59,775 nt of DNA from Paracoccus sp. M683. GTDB lineage: Bacteria > Pseudomonadota > Alphaproteobacteria > Rhodobacterales > Rhodobacteraceae. Below the pieces are notes generated by a model. It made no database searches, was not told the origin of the DNA, and was given only the letters and a program-made list of their open reading frames with translations. The stretch is from assembly GCF_007096355.1 (NCBI RefSeq), contig NZ_VKDF01000001.1:6450-66224 (forward strand), in the 5' to 3' direction. This document shows, in pieces, positions 35,877 to 44,754 of the stretch (position 1 is the stretch's first letter; the number at the start of each line of letters is the position of its first letter). A program made the position numbers and the translations under genes.

Positions 35877-35906
35877 GGGGGCGGCGCCACATCCGGCGCC
35901 GCCCCC
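35877..35906 (-). terminator. Strong GC hairpin after the sugar ABC operon
   Basis: GGGGGCGGCGCC (35877-35888) and GGCGCCGCCCCC (35895-35906) are perfect 12-base arms around a six-base loop, starting 17 bp beyond the stop of the substrate-binding protein gene on the minus strand. No T run follows, so it may act as a factor-dependent terminator or protect the 3' end of the receptor mRNA. Confidence 0.6.
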
Positions 35907-35923
35907 GATCTTGGATCAGCCGA

Positions 35924-36859
35924 TCAATAGGGGCTGTCTTCGAAATAGAAGTTCTCGGCGTTTTCCGGCGTGATCAGTTCCGAGGCCAGGATCAGATCGC
36001 CGCTGACCGGGGCCGCGCCCGTGATGCCAAGCGCGGTCATCTCGATCGCCGTCGAAATCATCGCCGGCGGGTAGGTCACGTTCACCGGCACAGTCGCGTC
36101 ATTGTCGCGGATCCGGGCGACCATTTCCTTCATCCCGGCGCCGCCGACGACGATCATCTCGCCCGTGCGGCCGGCCTGGTCGATGGCCGCCAGCGCGCCA
36201 ACCGCCATGTCATCATCTGCAGCCCAGACCGCGTCGATTTCCGGGAAGCGCGACAGATAATCCTGCATCAGGCCAAAGGCCGTGTCGCGGTTCCAGTTGC
36301 CGTGATCCATGGCCAGAACCTCGATATTCGAGCCTTCCAGCGCCGCTTCAAAGCCCGCCACACGCTCGTTGTCGACTTCCGAGGCAATGCCGCGCATCAC
36401 CACGATCTTGGCGCCATCATCCAGCGCTTCGGCGAAATAGGTGCCTGCGGTGCGGCCGAAACTGTCATTGTCGCCCGCGACATACAGGTTCTCGATCCCG
36501 TCCTGTGCCAGACCGCGATCAACGACCGTGACCCAGACCCCGCCTTCCGACACACGCTGGATCGGCGCCGTCAGCGGCTCTGATTCAAAGGGCAGCACCA
36601 CCAGCGCGTCGATGTTGCGGGTGGCCACCATGTCCTCGATATCCGAGACCTGCTGGCTGGGGCTGGACGTCGTGGTCAGCACGAAATCCAGATCGGGATT
36701 GGCTTCCTCCAGCCGTTCGATGGTGCGCTCGGCGTGGAAGTTCAGCGCGCCGGCCCAGCCATGCGTCGCGGCGGGGATCGAGACACCGATGGTCTCGGCC
36801 ATCAAGGGCGATGCGAAAATGCCGGTCAGGGCGGTAGCAGCGATCAGGGTTTTCTTCAT
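35924..36859 (-). CDS. Sugar ABC transporter substrate-binding protein (ribose-type)
   Basis: Periplasmic receptor (311 residues) of the Peripla_BP_4/RbsB class. Signal MKKTLIAATALTGIFASPLM, cleavage near AETIGVS. The mature N-terminus IGVSIPAATHGWAGALNFHA and later DNDSFGRTAGTYFAEAL, MRGIASEVDNERVAGFEAAL and WAADDDMAVGALAAI are class hallmarks. It is the last gene of a five-gene operon starting at 41597. Its ligand is likely the monosaccharide, keto-sugar or glycoside handled by the periplasmic enzymes next door, which is inference. Confidence 0.93.
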   Translation of the reverse strand: MKKTLIAATALTGIFASPLMAETIGVSIPAATHGWAGALNFHAERTIERLEEANPDLDFVLTTTSSPSQQVSDIEDMVATRNIDALVVLPFESEPLTAPIQRVSEGGVWVTVVDRGLAQDGIENLYVAGDNDSFGRTAGTYFAEALDDGAKIVVMRGIASEVDNERVAGFEAALEGSNIEVLAMDHGNWNRDTAFGLMQDYLSRFPEIDAVWAADDDMAVGALAAIDQAGRTGEMIVVGGAGMKEMVARIRDNDATVPVNVTYPPAMISTAIEMTALGITGAAPVSGDLILASELITPENAENFYFEDSPY

Positions 36860-36887
36860 CTGGTTTCTCCTCCTTGGGATTGGTTGG

Positions 36888-37892
36888 TTAGCGGGCGGGG
36901 CCGGTATTGCGCTGCAAGACGACGGCCAGGATGATGACGACGCCCTGGATGGCACCGTTCAGATAGGGGCTGACGAAATCGGTCAGGTTCAGCAGGTTGC
37001 CGATCAGAGACAGGATCAGAACGCCGACCACCGTGCCCCAGACCCGGCCAAAGCCGCCCTTCAGCAGGGTGCCGCCGATGATCACGGCCGCAATCGCCTC
37101 CAGTTCCCACAAAAGACCGGTGGTGGCGGATGCCGAACCAAGGCGCGGCACATACATGACCACCGCGACGCCGACCAGCAGACCCAGCAGCACATAGGTG
37201 GCCAGCTTGACCCGCTGCACATGGACCGAGGAATAGCGGGCGACCTTTTCGTTCGACCCGATGGCGGCGCAATGGCGGCCGAATGCGGTGTGGCGCATGA
37301 CGATTTCACCGATGATCGCCAGGGCCGCAAAGACGATGATCGGCCAGCTGATCCCGAAGATGCCGCCGTAATAGACCGGCCGATACATCTCGCTAAGGCC
37401 GGTGCCCAGTGACAGCGTGCCGCCATCGGCCAGCCAGGTGATCAGGCTGCGATAGATGCCCATGGTGCCAAGCGTCAGGATAAAGGCCTCGATCCCGGCC
37501 CTTGTGATCATGATGCCGTTGATGAAGCCCGCCGCCAGACCCGCGCCAAGTGCCAGCGCGATGCCCAGAAGGATCACCCCGATGCTGTCACCCATACTGG
37601 CGCTGAGCAGGTTCATGACCATGATCATCAACCCTGCGACAAAGGCCGCCATCGAGCCGACCGACAGGTCCAGCCCGCCCGCAGTGATCACGAAGGTCAT
37701 GCCGATGGCGATGATGCCGATAAAGGCCGACCGCGCCAGCACGTTGGTCACGTTGGCATAGCTGAGGAAATTGGGGTTCAGCAAAACCCCGATCAGGATC
37801 AGCACCGCCAGCGCCACCAGGGGCCCGATGACGCGCAGATCAATCTTGCGGGCGCGGGTGGCGCCGGTATTCGAGATACTTGCCGCGCTCAT
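36888..37892 (-). CDS. Sugar ABC transporter permease (RbsC-type)
   Basis: Membrane permease of 334 residues with 9-10 helices. Typical motifs are NVTNVLARSAFIGIIAIGMT, ITAGGLDLSVGSMAAFVAGL, and RHTAFGRHCAAIGSNEKVAR containing the cytoplasmic coupling loop. The start overlaps the ATPase stop by 4 bp. Confidence 0.94.
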   Translation of the reverse strand: MSAASISNTGATRARKIDLRVIGPLVALAVLILIGVLLNPNFLSYANVTNVLARSAFIGIIAIGMTFVITAGGLDLSVGSMAAFVAGLMIMVMNLLSASMGDSIGVILLGIALALGAGLAAGFINGIMITRAGIEAFILTLGTMGIYRSLITWLADGGTLSLGTGLSEMYRPVYYGGIFGISWPIIVFAALAIIGEIVMRHTAFGRHCAAIGSNEKVARYSSVHVQRVKLATYVLLGLLVGVAVVMYVPRLGSASATTGLLWELEAIAAVIIGGTLLKGGFGRVWGTVVGVLILSLIGNLLNLTDFVSPYLNGAIQGVVIILAVVLQRNTGPAR

Positions 37893-39394
37893 GCCGCGTG
37901 CTCCTTGTCCAAATGCTCCATGCCCATCGCCAGTCGCACGATACCGTGTTCGGTCACGGCCTCGCCCGACAATTCCCCCTGAATGCGGCCCGCATGCATG
38001 ACCACCACGCGCGAGGCGAGGCCGATCAGCTCGGGCATTTCCGAGGAAATGACGATGATGCTGCGGCCCTCGGCCGCAAGCTGGGCGATCAGGTTATAGA
38101 TTTGCTGTTTGGTGCCGATGTCGATGCCCCGCGTCGGCTCATCAATGATGACCACGTCCGGGTTGCTAAGCAGGGTCTTGGCCAGCAACAGTTTCTGCTG
38201 GTTGCCGCCCGACAGGTCCCCCACCGCCATATCGCGCGAAGGCACGCGGATGGCGAAATCGGCGATGGCCTTGTCCAGCGCCGCTTCCTCGCGCTTGCGG
38301 TCGATCAGCGGGCGGCCAAAGTTTTCCAGCAAAGGCAGGGTCAGGTTCTCGCGCAGGGATTTTTCCAGCAGCAGGCCCGCGCCCTTGCGATCCTCGGTCA
38401 GATAGGTCAGCCCCGCCGCCATCGCCTGCGAGACGTGATCGGGCGCCAGTTCCTGCCCCTTCAGCCGGACCGAGCCATTGCGCGGACGCAGGCCCGCAAT
38501 CGCCTCGGCCAGTTCGGTGCGGCCCGATCCGACCAGACCGCCAATGCCCAGAACCTCGCCCCGGTGCAGGGTCAGGCTGGCATCCTCGACCACGCCCGGC
38601 ACGCTGACATTCGCAACCTCAAGGATCGGCTCGGCGCCCCGCGCAACCTTGGGCGGGTAAAGGTCCGACAGTTCCCGGCCCACCATCGCGGTGGCCATGT
38701 CATCCTCGGTCACGTCTGCGATCAGGTCTGACCGCACCATGATCCCATCGCGCAGCACCGTAACCCTGTCGGCGATATGCTTCACCTCGCCCAGCTTGTG
38801 CGAGGTATAAAGGATCGCCACGCCCTCGGCCCGCAGGCGTTCCACCTGACGGAACAGCACTTCGGTTTCGCGCTCGGTCAAAACGGCGGTGGGTTCGTCC
38901 ATGATCAGCACGCGGGCCTTGCGCGACAGGGCCTTGGCGATTTCCACCATCTGCTTGTCGGGCACGGAAATCTGGCTGACGCGGGTGCCCGGATCGGCCC
39001 GGCTTTCCAGCCGCGACAGCAGCTCCGCCGTCCGGTCCCGCATGCTGCGGTGATCCAACAGCCAGCCGCGTTTCAATTCGCGGCCCAGAAAGACGTTCTG
39101 ATCGACCGAAAGATGTTCGGCCAGGTTGAATTCCTGATGGATCATGATGATCCCCAGGTCCTCGGCCTCATCCGAGCCGGTGAACTGGATCGGCTTGCCG
39201 TCCAGAATGACCTCGCCCCCGGTCTGGGACAGGTATCCGGCGAGGATTTTCATCGTGGTCGATTTCCCGGCCCCGTTCTCGCCGATCAGGGCGTGAACCT
39301 CGCCGGGGCGCAGGGCAAAATTGACGCCGTGCAGGATCTCGATGGGGCCGAAGGACTTGGTTACGCCCTTCAGTTCAAGGATAGCGTCAGTCAT
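37889..39394 (-). CDS. Sugar ABC transporter ATP-binding protein (RbsA-type)
   Basis: A 501-residue double ATPase. Domain 1 has GENGAGKSTTMKIL, signature ISVPDKQMVEIAKAL and Walker B VLIMDEPTAVLTERE. Domain 2 has GGLVGSGRTEL, signature LSGGNQQKLLLAK and VVIIDEPTRGIDIG. It overlaps both neighbours by 4 bp, so its expression is linked to the upstream oxidoreductase and the permease. Confidence 0.95.
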   Translation of the reverse strand: MTDAILELKGVTKSFGPIEILHGVNFALRPGEVHALIGENGAGKSTTMKILAGYLSQTGGEVILDGKPIQFTGSDEAEDLGIIMIHQEFNLAEHLSVDQNVFLGRELKRGWLLDHRSMRDRTAELLSRLESRADPGTRVSQISVPDKQMVEIAKALSRKARVLIMDEPTAVLTERETEVLFRQVERLRAEGVAILYTSHKLGEVKHIADRVTVLRDGIMVRSDLIADVTEDDMATAMVGRELSDLYPPKVARGAEPILEVANVSVPGVVEDASLTLHRGEVLGIGGLVGSGRTELAEAIAGLRPRNGSVRLKGQELAPDHVSQAMAAGLTYLTEDRKGAGLLLEKSLRENLTLPLLENFGRPLIDRKREEAALDKAIADFAIRVPSRDMAVGDLSGGNQQKLLLAKTLLSNPDVVIIDEPTRGIDIGTKQQIYNLIAQLAAEGRSIIVISSEMPELIGLASRVVVMHAGRIQGELSGEAVTEHGIVRLAMGMEHLDKEHAA

Positions 39395-40542
39395 TTCATC
39401 ACCTTCACGAAAGCAGCGTTTTGCGCGTTAGAGCGGATGCAGGCGTCGATGAAGAACAACCCCTCCAGCCCGTCATCGACGCCCGGCATGGCCAGCCCCT
39501 CGGGCGCGGCCTGCCCGGCCTGACGGGCACGGATGGCCAGAGCGGCCTCGGTATAGATATTGGCGAAGCCTTCCAGATAGCCCTCGGGGTGGCCGGTCGG
39601 CGTGCGGCTGAGCCGGCCAAGCCCCGGCGCCGTGCCCGGCCCATTGCGGCGCAGCTTTTGCGCGGGCTGGCCGAAGGGCGTGAACCACAGCGTTTCCGGC
39701 ACCTCATGCGACCATTCCAGACCGCCCTTGTCACCATAGACCCGCAGTTTAAGCCCGTTTTCGGTGCCCGGTGCGACCTGCGAGGCCCAAAGCATCCCCC
39801 GCGCCCCCGAGGCATAGCGCATCAGGATATTGGCGTTGTCGTCCAGCTTGCGGCCGGGGACAAAGCTGGACAGATCGGCGGCAATCTGATCGGGCGCCAT
39901 GCCAGTGACGAAATGCGCCAGTTGGAAGGCATGGGTGCCGATATCGCCGATGGCGCCCCCTGCCCCGGCCTTCGCCGGATCGCCACGCCATTCGGCCTGC
40001 TTGCTGTCGGAAGGCTCGGTCAGCCAGTCCTGCGCATATTCGACCTGCACCAGCCGGACAGCCCCCAGATCGCCGCGCTCGATCATCGCGCGGGCCTGAC
40101 GGATCTGCGGATAGGCAGAGTAGTTATGGGTCAGCACAAACAGCGCATCCGAGGTCCGCACCAGTTCCGCCAGTTCCCGCGCCTGATCCAGCGAAACGGT
40201 CATCGGCTTGTCGCAGATCACATGGATGCCCTGCGCCAGAAACGCCTTGGCCGCCGGAAAATGCAGATGGTTGGGCGTGCAGATGGCGACGGCCTCGATG
40301 CCGTCGTCACGGGCGGCCTCGGCGCGTGCCATTTCTTCGAAATCGCCATAGCTGCGGTCGGCTGCGATGCCCACCGCTGCGGCACTTTGCGCGGATTTCT
40401 CGGCGGTCGAGGACAGCGCGCCAGCGACCAGATCATACTGCCCGTCCAGTCGCGCGGCGATGCGATGGACATTGCCGATCAGCGCGCCTGCGCCGCCGCC
40501 GACCATGCCCAGCCTGATCGGAATATGCCGTTCCATGCTCAA
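39391..40542 (-). CDS. Gfo/Idh/MocA family NAD(P)-dependent oxidoreductase
   Basis: A 383-residue cytosolic enzyme with a Rossmann start RLGMVGGGAGALIGNVHRIA, catalytic Lys motif HVICDKPMTVSLDQA, and the second-domain active site GDIGTHAFQLAHFVTG. Family members oxidise or reduce a ring hydroxyl, often at C3, of sugars and inositols. With the TIM-barrel protein upstream (4-bp overlap) it forms the cytosolic pair often found in 3-keto-glycoside and inositol-type loci. Confidence 0.93.
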   Translation of the reverse strand: MSMERHIPIRLGMVGGGAGALIGNVHRIAARLDGQYDLVAGALSSTAEKSAQSAAAVGIAADRSYGDFEEMARAEAARDDGIEAVAICTPNHLHFPAAKAFLAQGIHVICDKPMTVSLDQARELAELVRTSDALFVLTHNYSAYPQIRQARAMIERGDLGAVRLVQVEYAQDWLTEPSDSKQAEWRGDPAKAGAGGAIGDIGTHAFQLAHFVTGMAPDQIAADLSSFVPGRKLDDNANILMRYASGARGMLWASQVAPGTENGLKLRVYGDKGGLEWSHEVPETLWFTPFGQPAQKLRRNGPGTAPGLGRLSRTPTGHPEGYLEGFANIYTEAALAIRARQAGQAAPEGLAMPGVDDGLEGLFFIDACIRSNAQNAAFVKVMK

Positions 40543-41597
40543 CCCTCCAGCCCCAGCATGCGCCGGTTGGCCGCCTCATCGGTGCCAGCGTCGGCGAAAT
40601 CGTCAAAGACACGGTCGGTCACGCGGATGATGTGGTCGCGCACGAACCCAGCCCCTTCGCGGGCGCCATCCTCGGGATGTTTCAGCGCGCATTCCCATTC
40701 GACCACGGCCCAACCGTCGAAATCATATTGCGTCAGCTTGGAAAAGATCGACTTGAAATCAACCTGCCCGTCGCCGGGGCTGCGGAACCGGCCCGCCCGG
40801 TCGATCCAGGGTTGATAGCCGCCATAGACACCCTGCCGCCCGGTCGGGTTGAACTCGGCATCCTTGACGTGGAACATGCCGATCCGCTCGGCATAGATGT
40901 CGATGTGGTCGAGGTAATCCAGCTGCTGCAAGACATAATGCGACGGGTCGTAAAGCATCCGCGCACGGGGGTGCTGGTCCACCCGGTCCAGAAACATCTC
41001 GAAGGTGACGCCGTCATGCAGGTCTTCGCCGGGATGGATCTCGAAACAGATATCGACGCCCTTTTCCTCGGCATGATCCAGGATCGGACGCCAGCGAGCG
41101 GCCAGTTCATCAAATGCGGCCTCGACCAGGCCCGCCGGGCGCTGCGGCCAGGGGTAGAAATAGGGCCAGGCCAGCGCGCCCGAAAACGCCGCCATCCGGT
41201 CCAGCCCCAGATTGGCCGAGGCGTCGATGGTCTTCATCACCTGCTCGACGCCCCAGACCTGCCGTGCCTTGGGATTGCCGCGCAGGGCCGCCGGCGCAAA
41301 GCCGTCAAAGGCCTCGTCAAAGGCCGGATGCACGGCGACCAGCTGCCCCTGAACATGGGCCGAAAGTTCGGTGATCTCGACGCCGTTCTGGCGCGCACGG
41401 CCCAGCAGGTCGTCGCAATAGCCGCGCGAACCAGCTGCCAGATCGAGGTCCATCAGCGACGCCTCGCCCGAGGGAACCTGCACGCCCAGATAGCCCAGAC
41501 CGGCGGCCCAGCCCGTGATGGCGTCGAAATTGTCGAACGGCGCAGACGTGCCGACGAACTGGGCCAGAAACAGCCCAGGACCCTTGATCGTTTTCAT
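40539..41597 (-). CDS. Cytosolic sugar isomerase/epimerase family TIM-barrel protein
   Basis: A 352-residue protein without a signal peptide, first gene of the ABC operon. Metal ligands of the xylose-isomerase-like fold are visible: E in ICFEIHPGEDLHDG, D and H in MLYDPSHYVLQQ, H in GMFHVKDAEFNP and E in WAVVEWECALKHPED. It is longer than IolE or hydroxypyruvate isomerase and resembles the isomerase-like proteins paired with Gfo/Idh/MocA enzymes. Plausible roles are keto-sugar isomerisation or 3-keto-glycoside cleavage. It is preceded by the operator at 41635-41651. Confidence 0.88.
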   Translation of the reverse strand: MKTIKGPGLFLAQFVGTSAPFDNFDAITGWAAGLGYLGVQVPSGEASLMDLDLAAGSRGYCDDLLGRARQNGVEITELSAHVQGQLVAVHPAFDEAFDGFAPAALRGNPKARQVWGVEQVMKTIDASANLGLDRMAAFSGALAWPYFYPWPQRPAGLVEAAFDELAARWRPILDHAEEKGVDICFEIHPGEDLHDGVTFEMFLDRVDQHPRARMLYDPSHYVLQQLDYLDHIDIYAERIGMFHVKDAEFNPTGRQGVYGGYQPWIDRAGRFRSPGDGQVDFKSIFSKLTQYDFDGWAVVEWECALKHPEDGAREGAGFVRDHIIRVTDRVFDDFADAGTDEAANRRMLGLEG

Positions 41598-41634
41598 ATT
41601 TCCCCCCGGAACTCCCCCCGGAACCGATTCTGTT

Positions 41635-41651
41635 CATGTAATCGGTTTCAT
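41635..41651. promoter_or_regulatory. LacI-family operator between the sugar operon and its regulator
   Basis: CATGTAATCGGTTTCAT contains a near-palindrome: ATG, AA, CG, TT and CAT are symmetric, with the central CG typical of LacI-family operators. It lies 38-54 bases upstream of the minus-strand operon start (41597) and 84-100 bases upstream of the regulator start (41735), so one site could control both. A related copy is at 30544-30560. Confidence 0.7.
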
Positions 41652-41734
41652 AGAAAACTGTCACAGAATGAAAAGGTTTACAACATTCTTTTTTGCGCTA
41701 TCCAAGACAGAACAGATCCAATCGGCAGGCCGAC

Positions 41735-42757
41735 GTGAGCGACGCGAAAAGACCGCCCAGAATTCATGATGTTGCACGGATTGCAGGTGTGTCGGTGGCC
41801 ACCGTCAGCCGGGTCATGTCCAACCCCGCAATCGTCGCCGAGGCCACCCGCCGCGCAGTCGAGGATGCGATTGCCGAAACCGGCTATACCCTGAACGTGA
41901 CCGCCCGGAACCTGCGTCAGCAGCAGGTCGGCGCAGTGCTGGCGCTGGTCCCGAAACTGGCCAATCCGTTCTTCTCGGTCATCCTGTCGGGCATCGCCGA
42001 TGTGCTGCGCGGCAAGGGGCTGAACCTTCTGGTGCTGGACACGACCGCGACCGGCGGCACCGCGCAACAGGCCATCGGCACCTATCTGACGCGTTCGCAT
42101 TCGGACGGGGTGATCGTGCTGGATGGCGGGCTTGACCCTGCGCTGTTCCGTCACGCCAACTGCCCGCCCGTGGTGCAGGCCTGCGAGTGGATCGAGGATC
42201 TGCCTGCGCCGCGCGTGCTGGCCAATAATGCCGAGGGCGGGCGGCTGGCCATCGCGCATCTGGCGGGGCTTGGCCATCAGAACATCCTGCACCTGACCGG
42301 CCCGCTGAAAAACTCGCTGACCACGTCGCGACGCGCGGGTGTGCTGATTGGCCTGGCCGATGCAGGCCTGTCTGCCGGCGCCGAGGATCGGGTGATTCCG
42401 GGTGATTTCTCGTTGCAATCGGGCCACGCGGCGGCCGAGCAGATCCTGTCCATGGCCACCCGCCCCAGTGCCGTGTTCTGCGACAATGACGAGATGGCGA
42501 TCGGACTGCTGAACGGCCTTGTGCGCGGCGGGCTGAACGTGCCGCAGGACATGTCCATCGTCGGTTTCGACAATATCGAGATGTCGGCCTATGCCCTGCC
42601 ACCGCTGACCACGATCAGGCAGTATCGCGCCATGCTTGGCCGTCAGGCCGCCAACAGCCTGCTGGCGCTGATCGACGGCCAAAGCTGCCCCGATGAACAG
42701 ATGCTGCCGGTCGAATTGCTGATCCGCGAAAGCACAAGACCGACAGGCCAGGCCTGA
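41735..42757 (+). CDS. LacI family transcriptional regulator
   Basis: A 340-residue regulator. The N-terminal helix-turn-helix and hinge read RIHDVARIAGVSVATVSRVM, followed by the periplasmic-binding-protein-like effector domain (GAVLALVPKLANPFFSVILS, SHSDGVIVLDGG, DNDEMAIGLLNGL, VGFDNIEMSAYALPPLTT). I place the start at GTG 41735 (VSDAKRPPRIHD), as family members usually begin 5-10 residues before the helix-turn-helix; an upstream TTG at 41693 is less likely. It is divergent from the sugar operon and probably represses it until a sugar binds. Confidence 0.93.
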   Translation: MSDAKRPPRIHDVARIAGVSVATVSRVMSNPAIVAEATRRAVEDAIAETGYTLNVTARNLRQQQVGAVLALVPKLANPFFSVILSGIADVLRGKGLNLLVLDTTATGGTAQQAIGTYLTRSHSDGVIVLDGGLDPALFRHANCPPVVQACEWIEDLPAPRVLANNAEGGRLAIAHLAGLGHQNILHLTGPLKNSLTTSRRAGVLIGLADAGLSAGAEDRVIPGDFSLQSGHAAAEQILSMATRPSAVFCDNDEMAIGLLNGLVRGGLNVPQDMSIVGFDNIEMSAYALPPLTTIRQYRAMLGRQAANSLLALIDGQSCPDEQMLPVELLIRESTRPTGQA

Positions 42758-42819
42758 CCGCAGGGCCCGTCGGTTTTTTACCGATAGCAGTGGCGCGCAC
42801 CCTGTGACACACAGGGGAA

Positions 42820-43935
42820 ATGACAAACGCGCTTGCTTACAAGATTGATATCCTGGTGATCGGCGGCGGTCAGGCCGGTCTGTCGGCCGCCTATCACCTG
42901 CAACGCCTGGGTCTGGTCGGCGGCAAGGGCTTTCTGCTGCTGGACAAGTCACCCCGTGCCGGCGGCGCCTGGCAGTTCCGCTGGCCCTCGCTGACCATGA
43001 AGACGATCAACCGCCTGCATGACCTGCCCGGCATGGGCTTTGCCGAGGTGCTTGACCCCGGCCAGACCGAGGTGCGCGCGGCCGAGGCCGTGCCGGCCTA
43101 TTTCCAGGCCTATGAGGAACGCTTTCACCTGCCGGTCTATCGCCCGGTGACCGTGCGGCTGGTCTGCGGTCGGGGCGACCGGCTGCGGGTGGAAACCGAT
43201 CACGAGACCTTCTCGGCCCGCGGCATCATCAACTGCACCGGAACCTGGGACATGCCGCAGATCCCCTATTACCCCGGACGCGAGCTGTTTCAGGGTCGGC
43301 AGATGCATACCCATGACTACAAGACGGCCGATGAATTTGCCGGGCAGCGCGTTGCCATCGTCGGCGCCGGCATCTCGGCGCTGCAAATGCTGGACGAGAT
43401 TTCGCGCGTGGCCGACACGATCTGGGTGACGCGCCGCCCGCCCGAATTTCATCGCGGCGATTTCACCCCCGAGGATGGCCGCGCCGCCGTCGCGCTGGTC
43501 GAGGATCGGGTGCGGCGCGGGCTGATCCCCGGCTCGGTCGTGTCCGTCACCGGCATTCCGCGCACCCCCGCCATCGACGCGATGGAGGCACGCGGCGTCC
43601 TGGACCGGCAGCCGATGTTCTCGCAGATCACGCCCACCGGCATTCGCTGGCCCGACGGGCGCGAGGAACAGGTGGACGTGATCCTTTGGGCGACGGGATT
43701 CCGCAGCGCGCTGGATCATCTTGCGCCGCTGCAACTGCGCGAGGACAATGGCGGCATCGTCATGGGCGGGCGACTGGCGACGCAGGTGGTCAGGGATCCG
43801 CGCATCCATCTGGTCGGCTATGGGCCATCGGCCTCGACCATCGGGGCCAATCGCGCGGGGGCTGCGGCGGCGCGGGAACTGGTCGACCATCTGGGTCTTG
43901 AACCCGTGACCCCTCAGGATGAAGGACAGGGATAA
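42820..43935 (+). CDS. FAD/NAD(P)-dependent oxidoreductase (flavin monooxygenase-like)
   Basis: A 371-residue flavoprotein. The FAD site is ILVIGGGQAGLSAAYHLQRL at the N-terminus; GAWQFRWPSLTMKTINRLHD follows; the NADP-type second Rossmann motif is VAIVGAGISALQMLDEISRV; and a late VDVILWATGFRSALDHLAPL is the ATGF hallmark of flavin monooxygenase and CzcO relatives. It begins 62 bp after the LacI gene, and no clear terminator lies between. Its TAA shares one base with the next start. The substrate is unknown. Confidence 0.88.
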   Translation: MTNALAYKIDILVIGGGQAGLSAAYHLQRLGLVGGKGFLLLDKSPRAGGAWQFRWPSLTMKTINRLHDLPGMGFAEVLDPGQTEVRAAEAVPAYFQAYEERFHLPVYRPVTVRLVCGRGDRLRVETDHETFSARGIINCTGTWDMPQIPYYPGRELFQGRQMHTHDYKTADEFAGQRVAIVGAGISALQMLDEISRVADTIWVTRRPPEFHRGDFTPEDGRAAVALVEDRVRRGLIPGSVVSVTGIPRTPAIDAMEARGVLDRQPMFSQITPTGIRWPDGREEQVDVILWATGFRSALDHLAPLQLREDNGGIVMGGRLATQVVRDPRIHLVGYGPSASTIGANRAGAAAARELVDHLGLEPVTPQDEGQG

Positions 43936-44222
43936 TGATGCCGGACACCGTGATCGACAACCCCGCGGAACACCGCTTTGAATTGGCGCTGGATGGCGAG
44001 GACATCGCCGCCGCCTATTACCGGATCGACGAAAACGGCAATGTCGTTCTGACCCATACCGAGGTGCCCTTCGCCTATTCCGGTCGCGGCATCGGCACCC
44101 AGCTGGCCACCGGCGTCTTTGACCTGATCCGGGCATCCGGGCGCAAGGCTGTGCTGAAATGCAGCTTCATGGGCCGGTTCTACAGCACCCATCGGGAGTA
44201 TGACGATATCGTTGTCGGCTGA
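43935..44222 (+). CDS. GNAT-fold N-acetyltransferase-like protein (YjdJ type)
   Basis: A 95-residue minimal GNAT protein. The acetyl-CoA pyrophosphate loop is YSGRGIGTQLATGVFDLIRA, and the C-terminal KCSFMGRFYSTHREYDDIV matches the small YjdJ/YidJ group. Two ATGs are adjacent (43935 and 43938); the first overlaps the stop of the flavoprotein gene by one base. The coupling suggests co-expression, but no joint function is evident. Confidence 0.85.
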   Translation: MMPDTVIDNPAEHRFELALDGEDIAAAYYRIDENGNVVLTHTEVPFAYSGRGIGTQLATGVFDLIRASGRKAVLKCSFMGRFYSTHREYDDIVVG

Positions 44223-44225
44223 TCC

Positions 44226-44642
44226 TCAGCCATTCTCGCGGTCGAACCGCGCCTGAGCCGCAGCGATCGCGGGCTCGTTCGTGATCGCCCATTGGCCCAG
44301 CACCTCGACCGGCGCGCGCAGCGACCGGCCCAGATCGGTCAGCGCATATTCCACGCGCGGCGGCGTCGTCGGAATGACCGTGCGGGTGATCAGGCCGTCA
44401 CGCTCCATCCCGCGCAGGGTCAGGGTCAGCATCCGCTGCGAAATGCCGTCGATGCCGCGCTTCAGCTGATTGAACCGCAGCGACCCGCCGCACAACGCCA
44501 TCACGATCAGCATCGACCATTTATCCCCGATCCGGTTCAGGATCAGGCGCACGGGGACGCAGGCATCCAGCAGGCCGGGGCCGTTGGCGGCATCATCGGC
44601 AGGGCCAGTGCCGGGGGGCGTCTGATGGGCATCAGGTAACAT
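44226..44642 (-). CDS. HxlR family transcriptional regulator
   Basis: A 138-residue winged-helix regulator. The family motif is [20 protein letters not shown], followed by [20 protein letters not shown] and [17 protein letters not shown] with a wing and [11 protein letters not shown]. HxlR members sense aldehydes, quinones or thiol stress. A single Cys (C47 region, [12 protein letters not shown]) precedes the DNA-binding helices, as in redox-sensing members. I use ATG 44642; ATG 44660 or TTG 44678 would run through the inverted repeat at 44653-44691. Divergent from the LLM flavoenzyme gene. Confidence 0.87.
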   Translation of the reverse strand: MLPDAHQTPPGTGPADDAANGPGLLDACVPVRLILNRIGDKWSMLIVMALCGGSLRFNQLKRGIDGISQRMLTLTLRGMERDGLITRTVIPTTPPRVEYALTDLGRSLRAPVEVLGQWAITNEPAIAAAQARFDRENG

Positions 44643-44652
44643 GGATGTGCCT

Positions 44653-44691
44653 ACTTGCATCGTGGTTTTCAGTATCAATATAGGTGCAAGT
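44653..44691. promoter_or_regulatory. Inverted repeat in the HxlR/LLM divergent promoter
   Basis: ACTTGCA (44653-44659) and TGCAAGT (44685-44691) are perfect 7-base arms 25 bases apart, around an AT-rich centre (AGTATCAATATAGG) that could hold the -10 boxes. It sits between the divergent start codons at 44642 and 44755. This is the natural place for HxlR autoregulation and control of the redox genes. Confidence 0.55.
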
Positions 44692-44754
44692 TACAAATTT
44701 ATACCAGCGGATCGCAGAAAAATTTCGCACCCGCTGATGCAAGGAGGGATTGAT

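Noticed and set aside
42758..42819. GTCGGTTTTTTACCGAT as terminator of the LacI gene
   Set aside because: The arms are only five bases and the T run lies in the loop, not after the stem.
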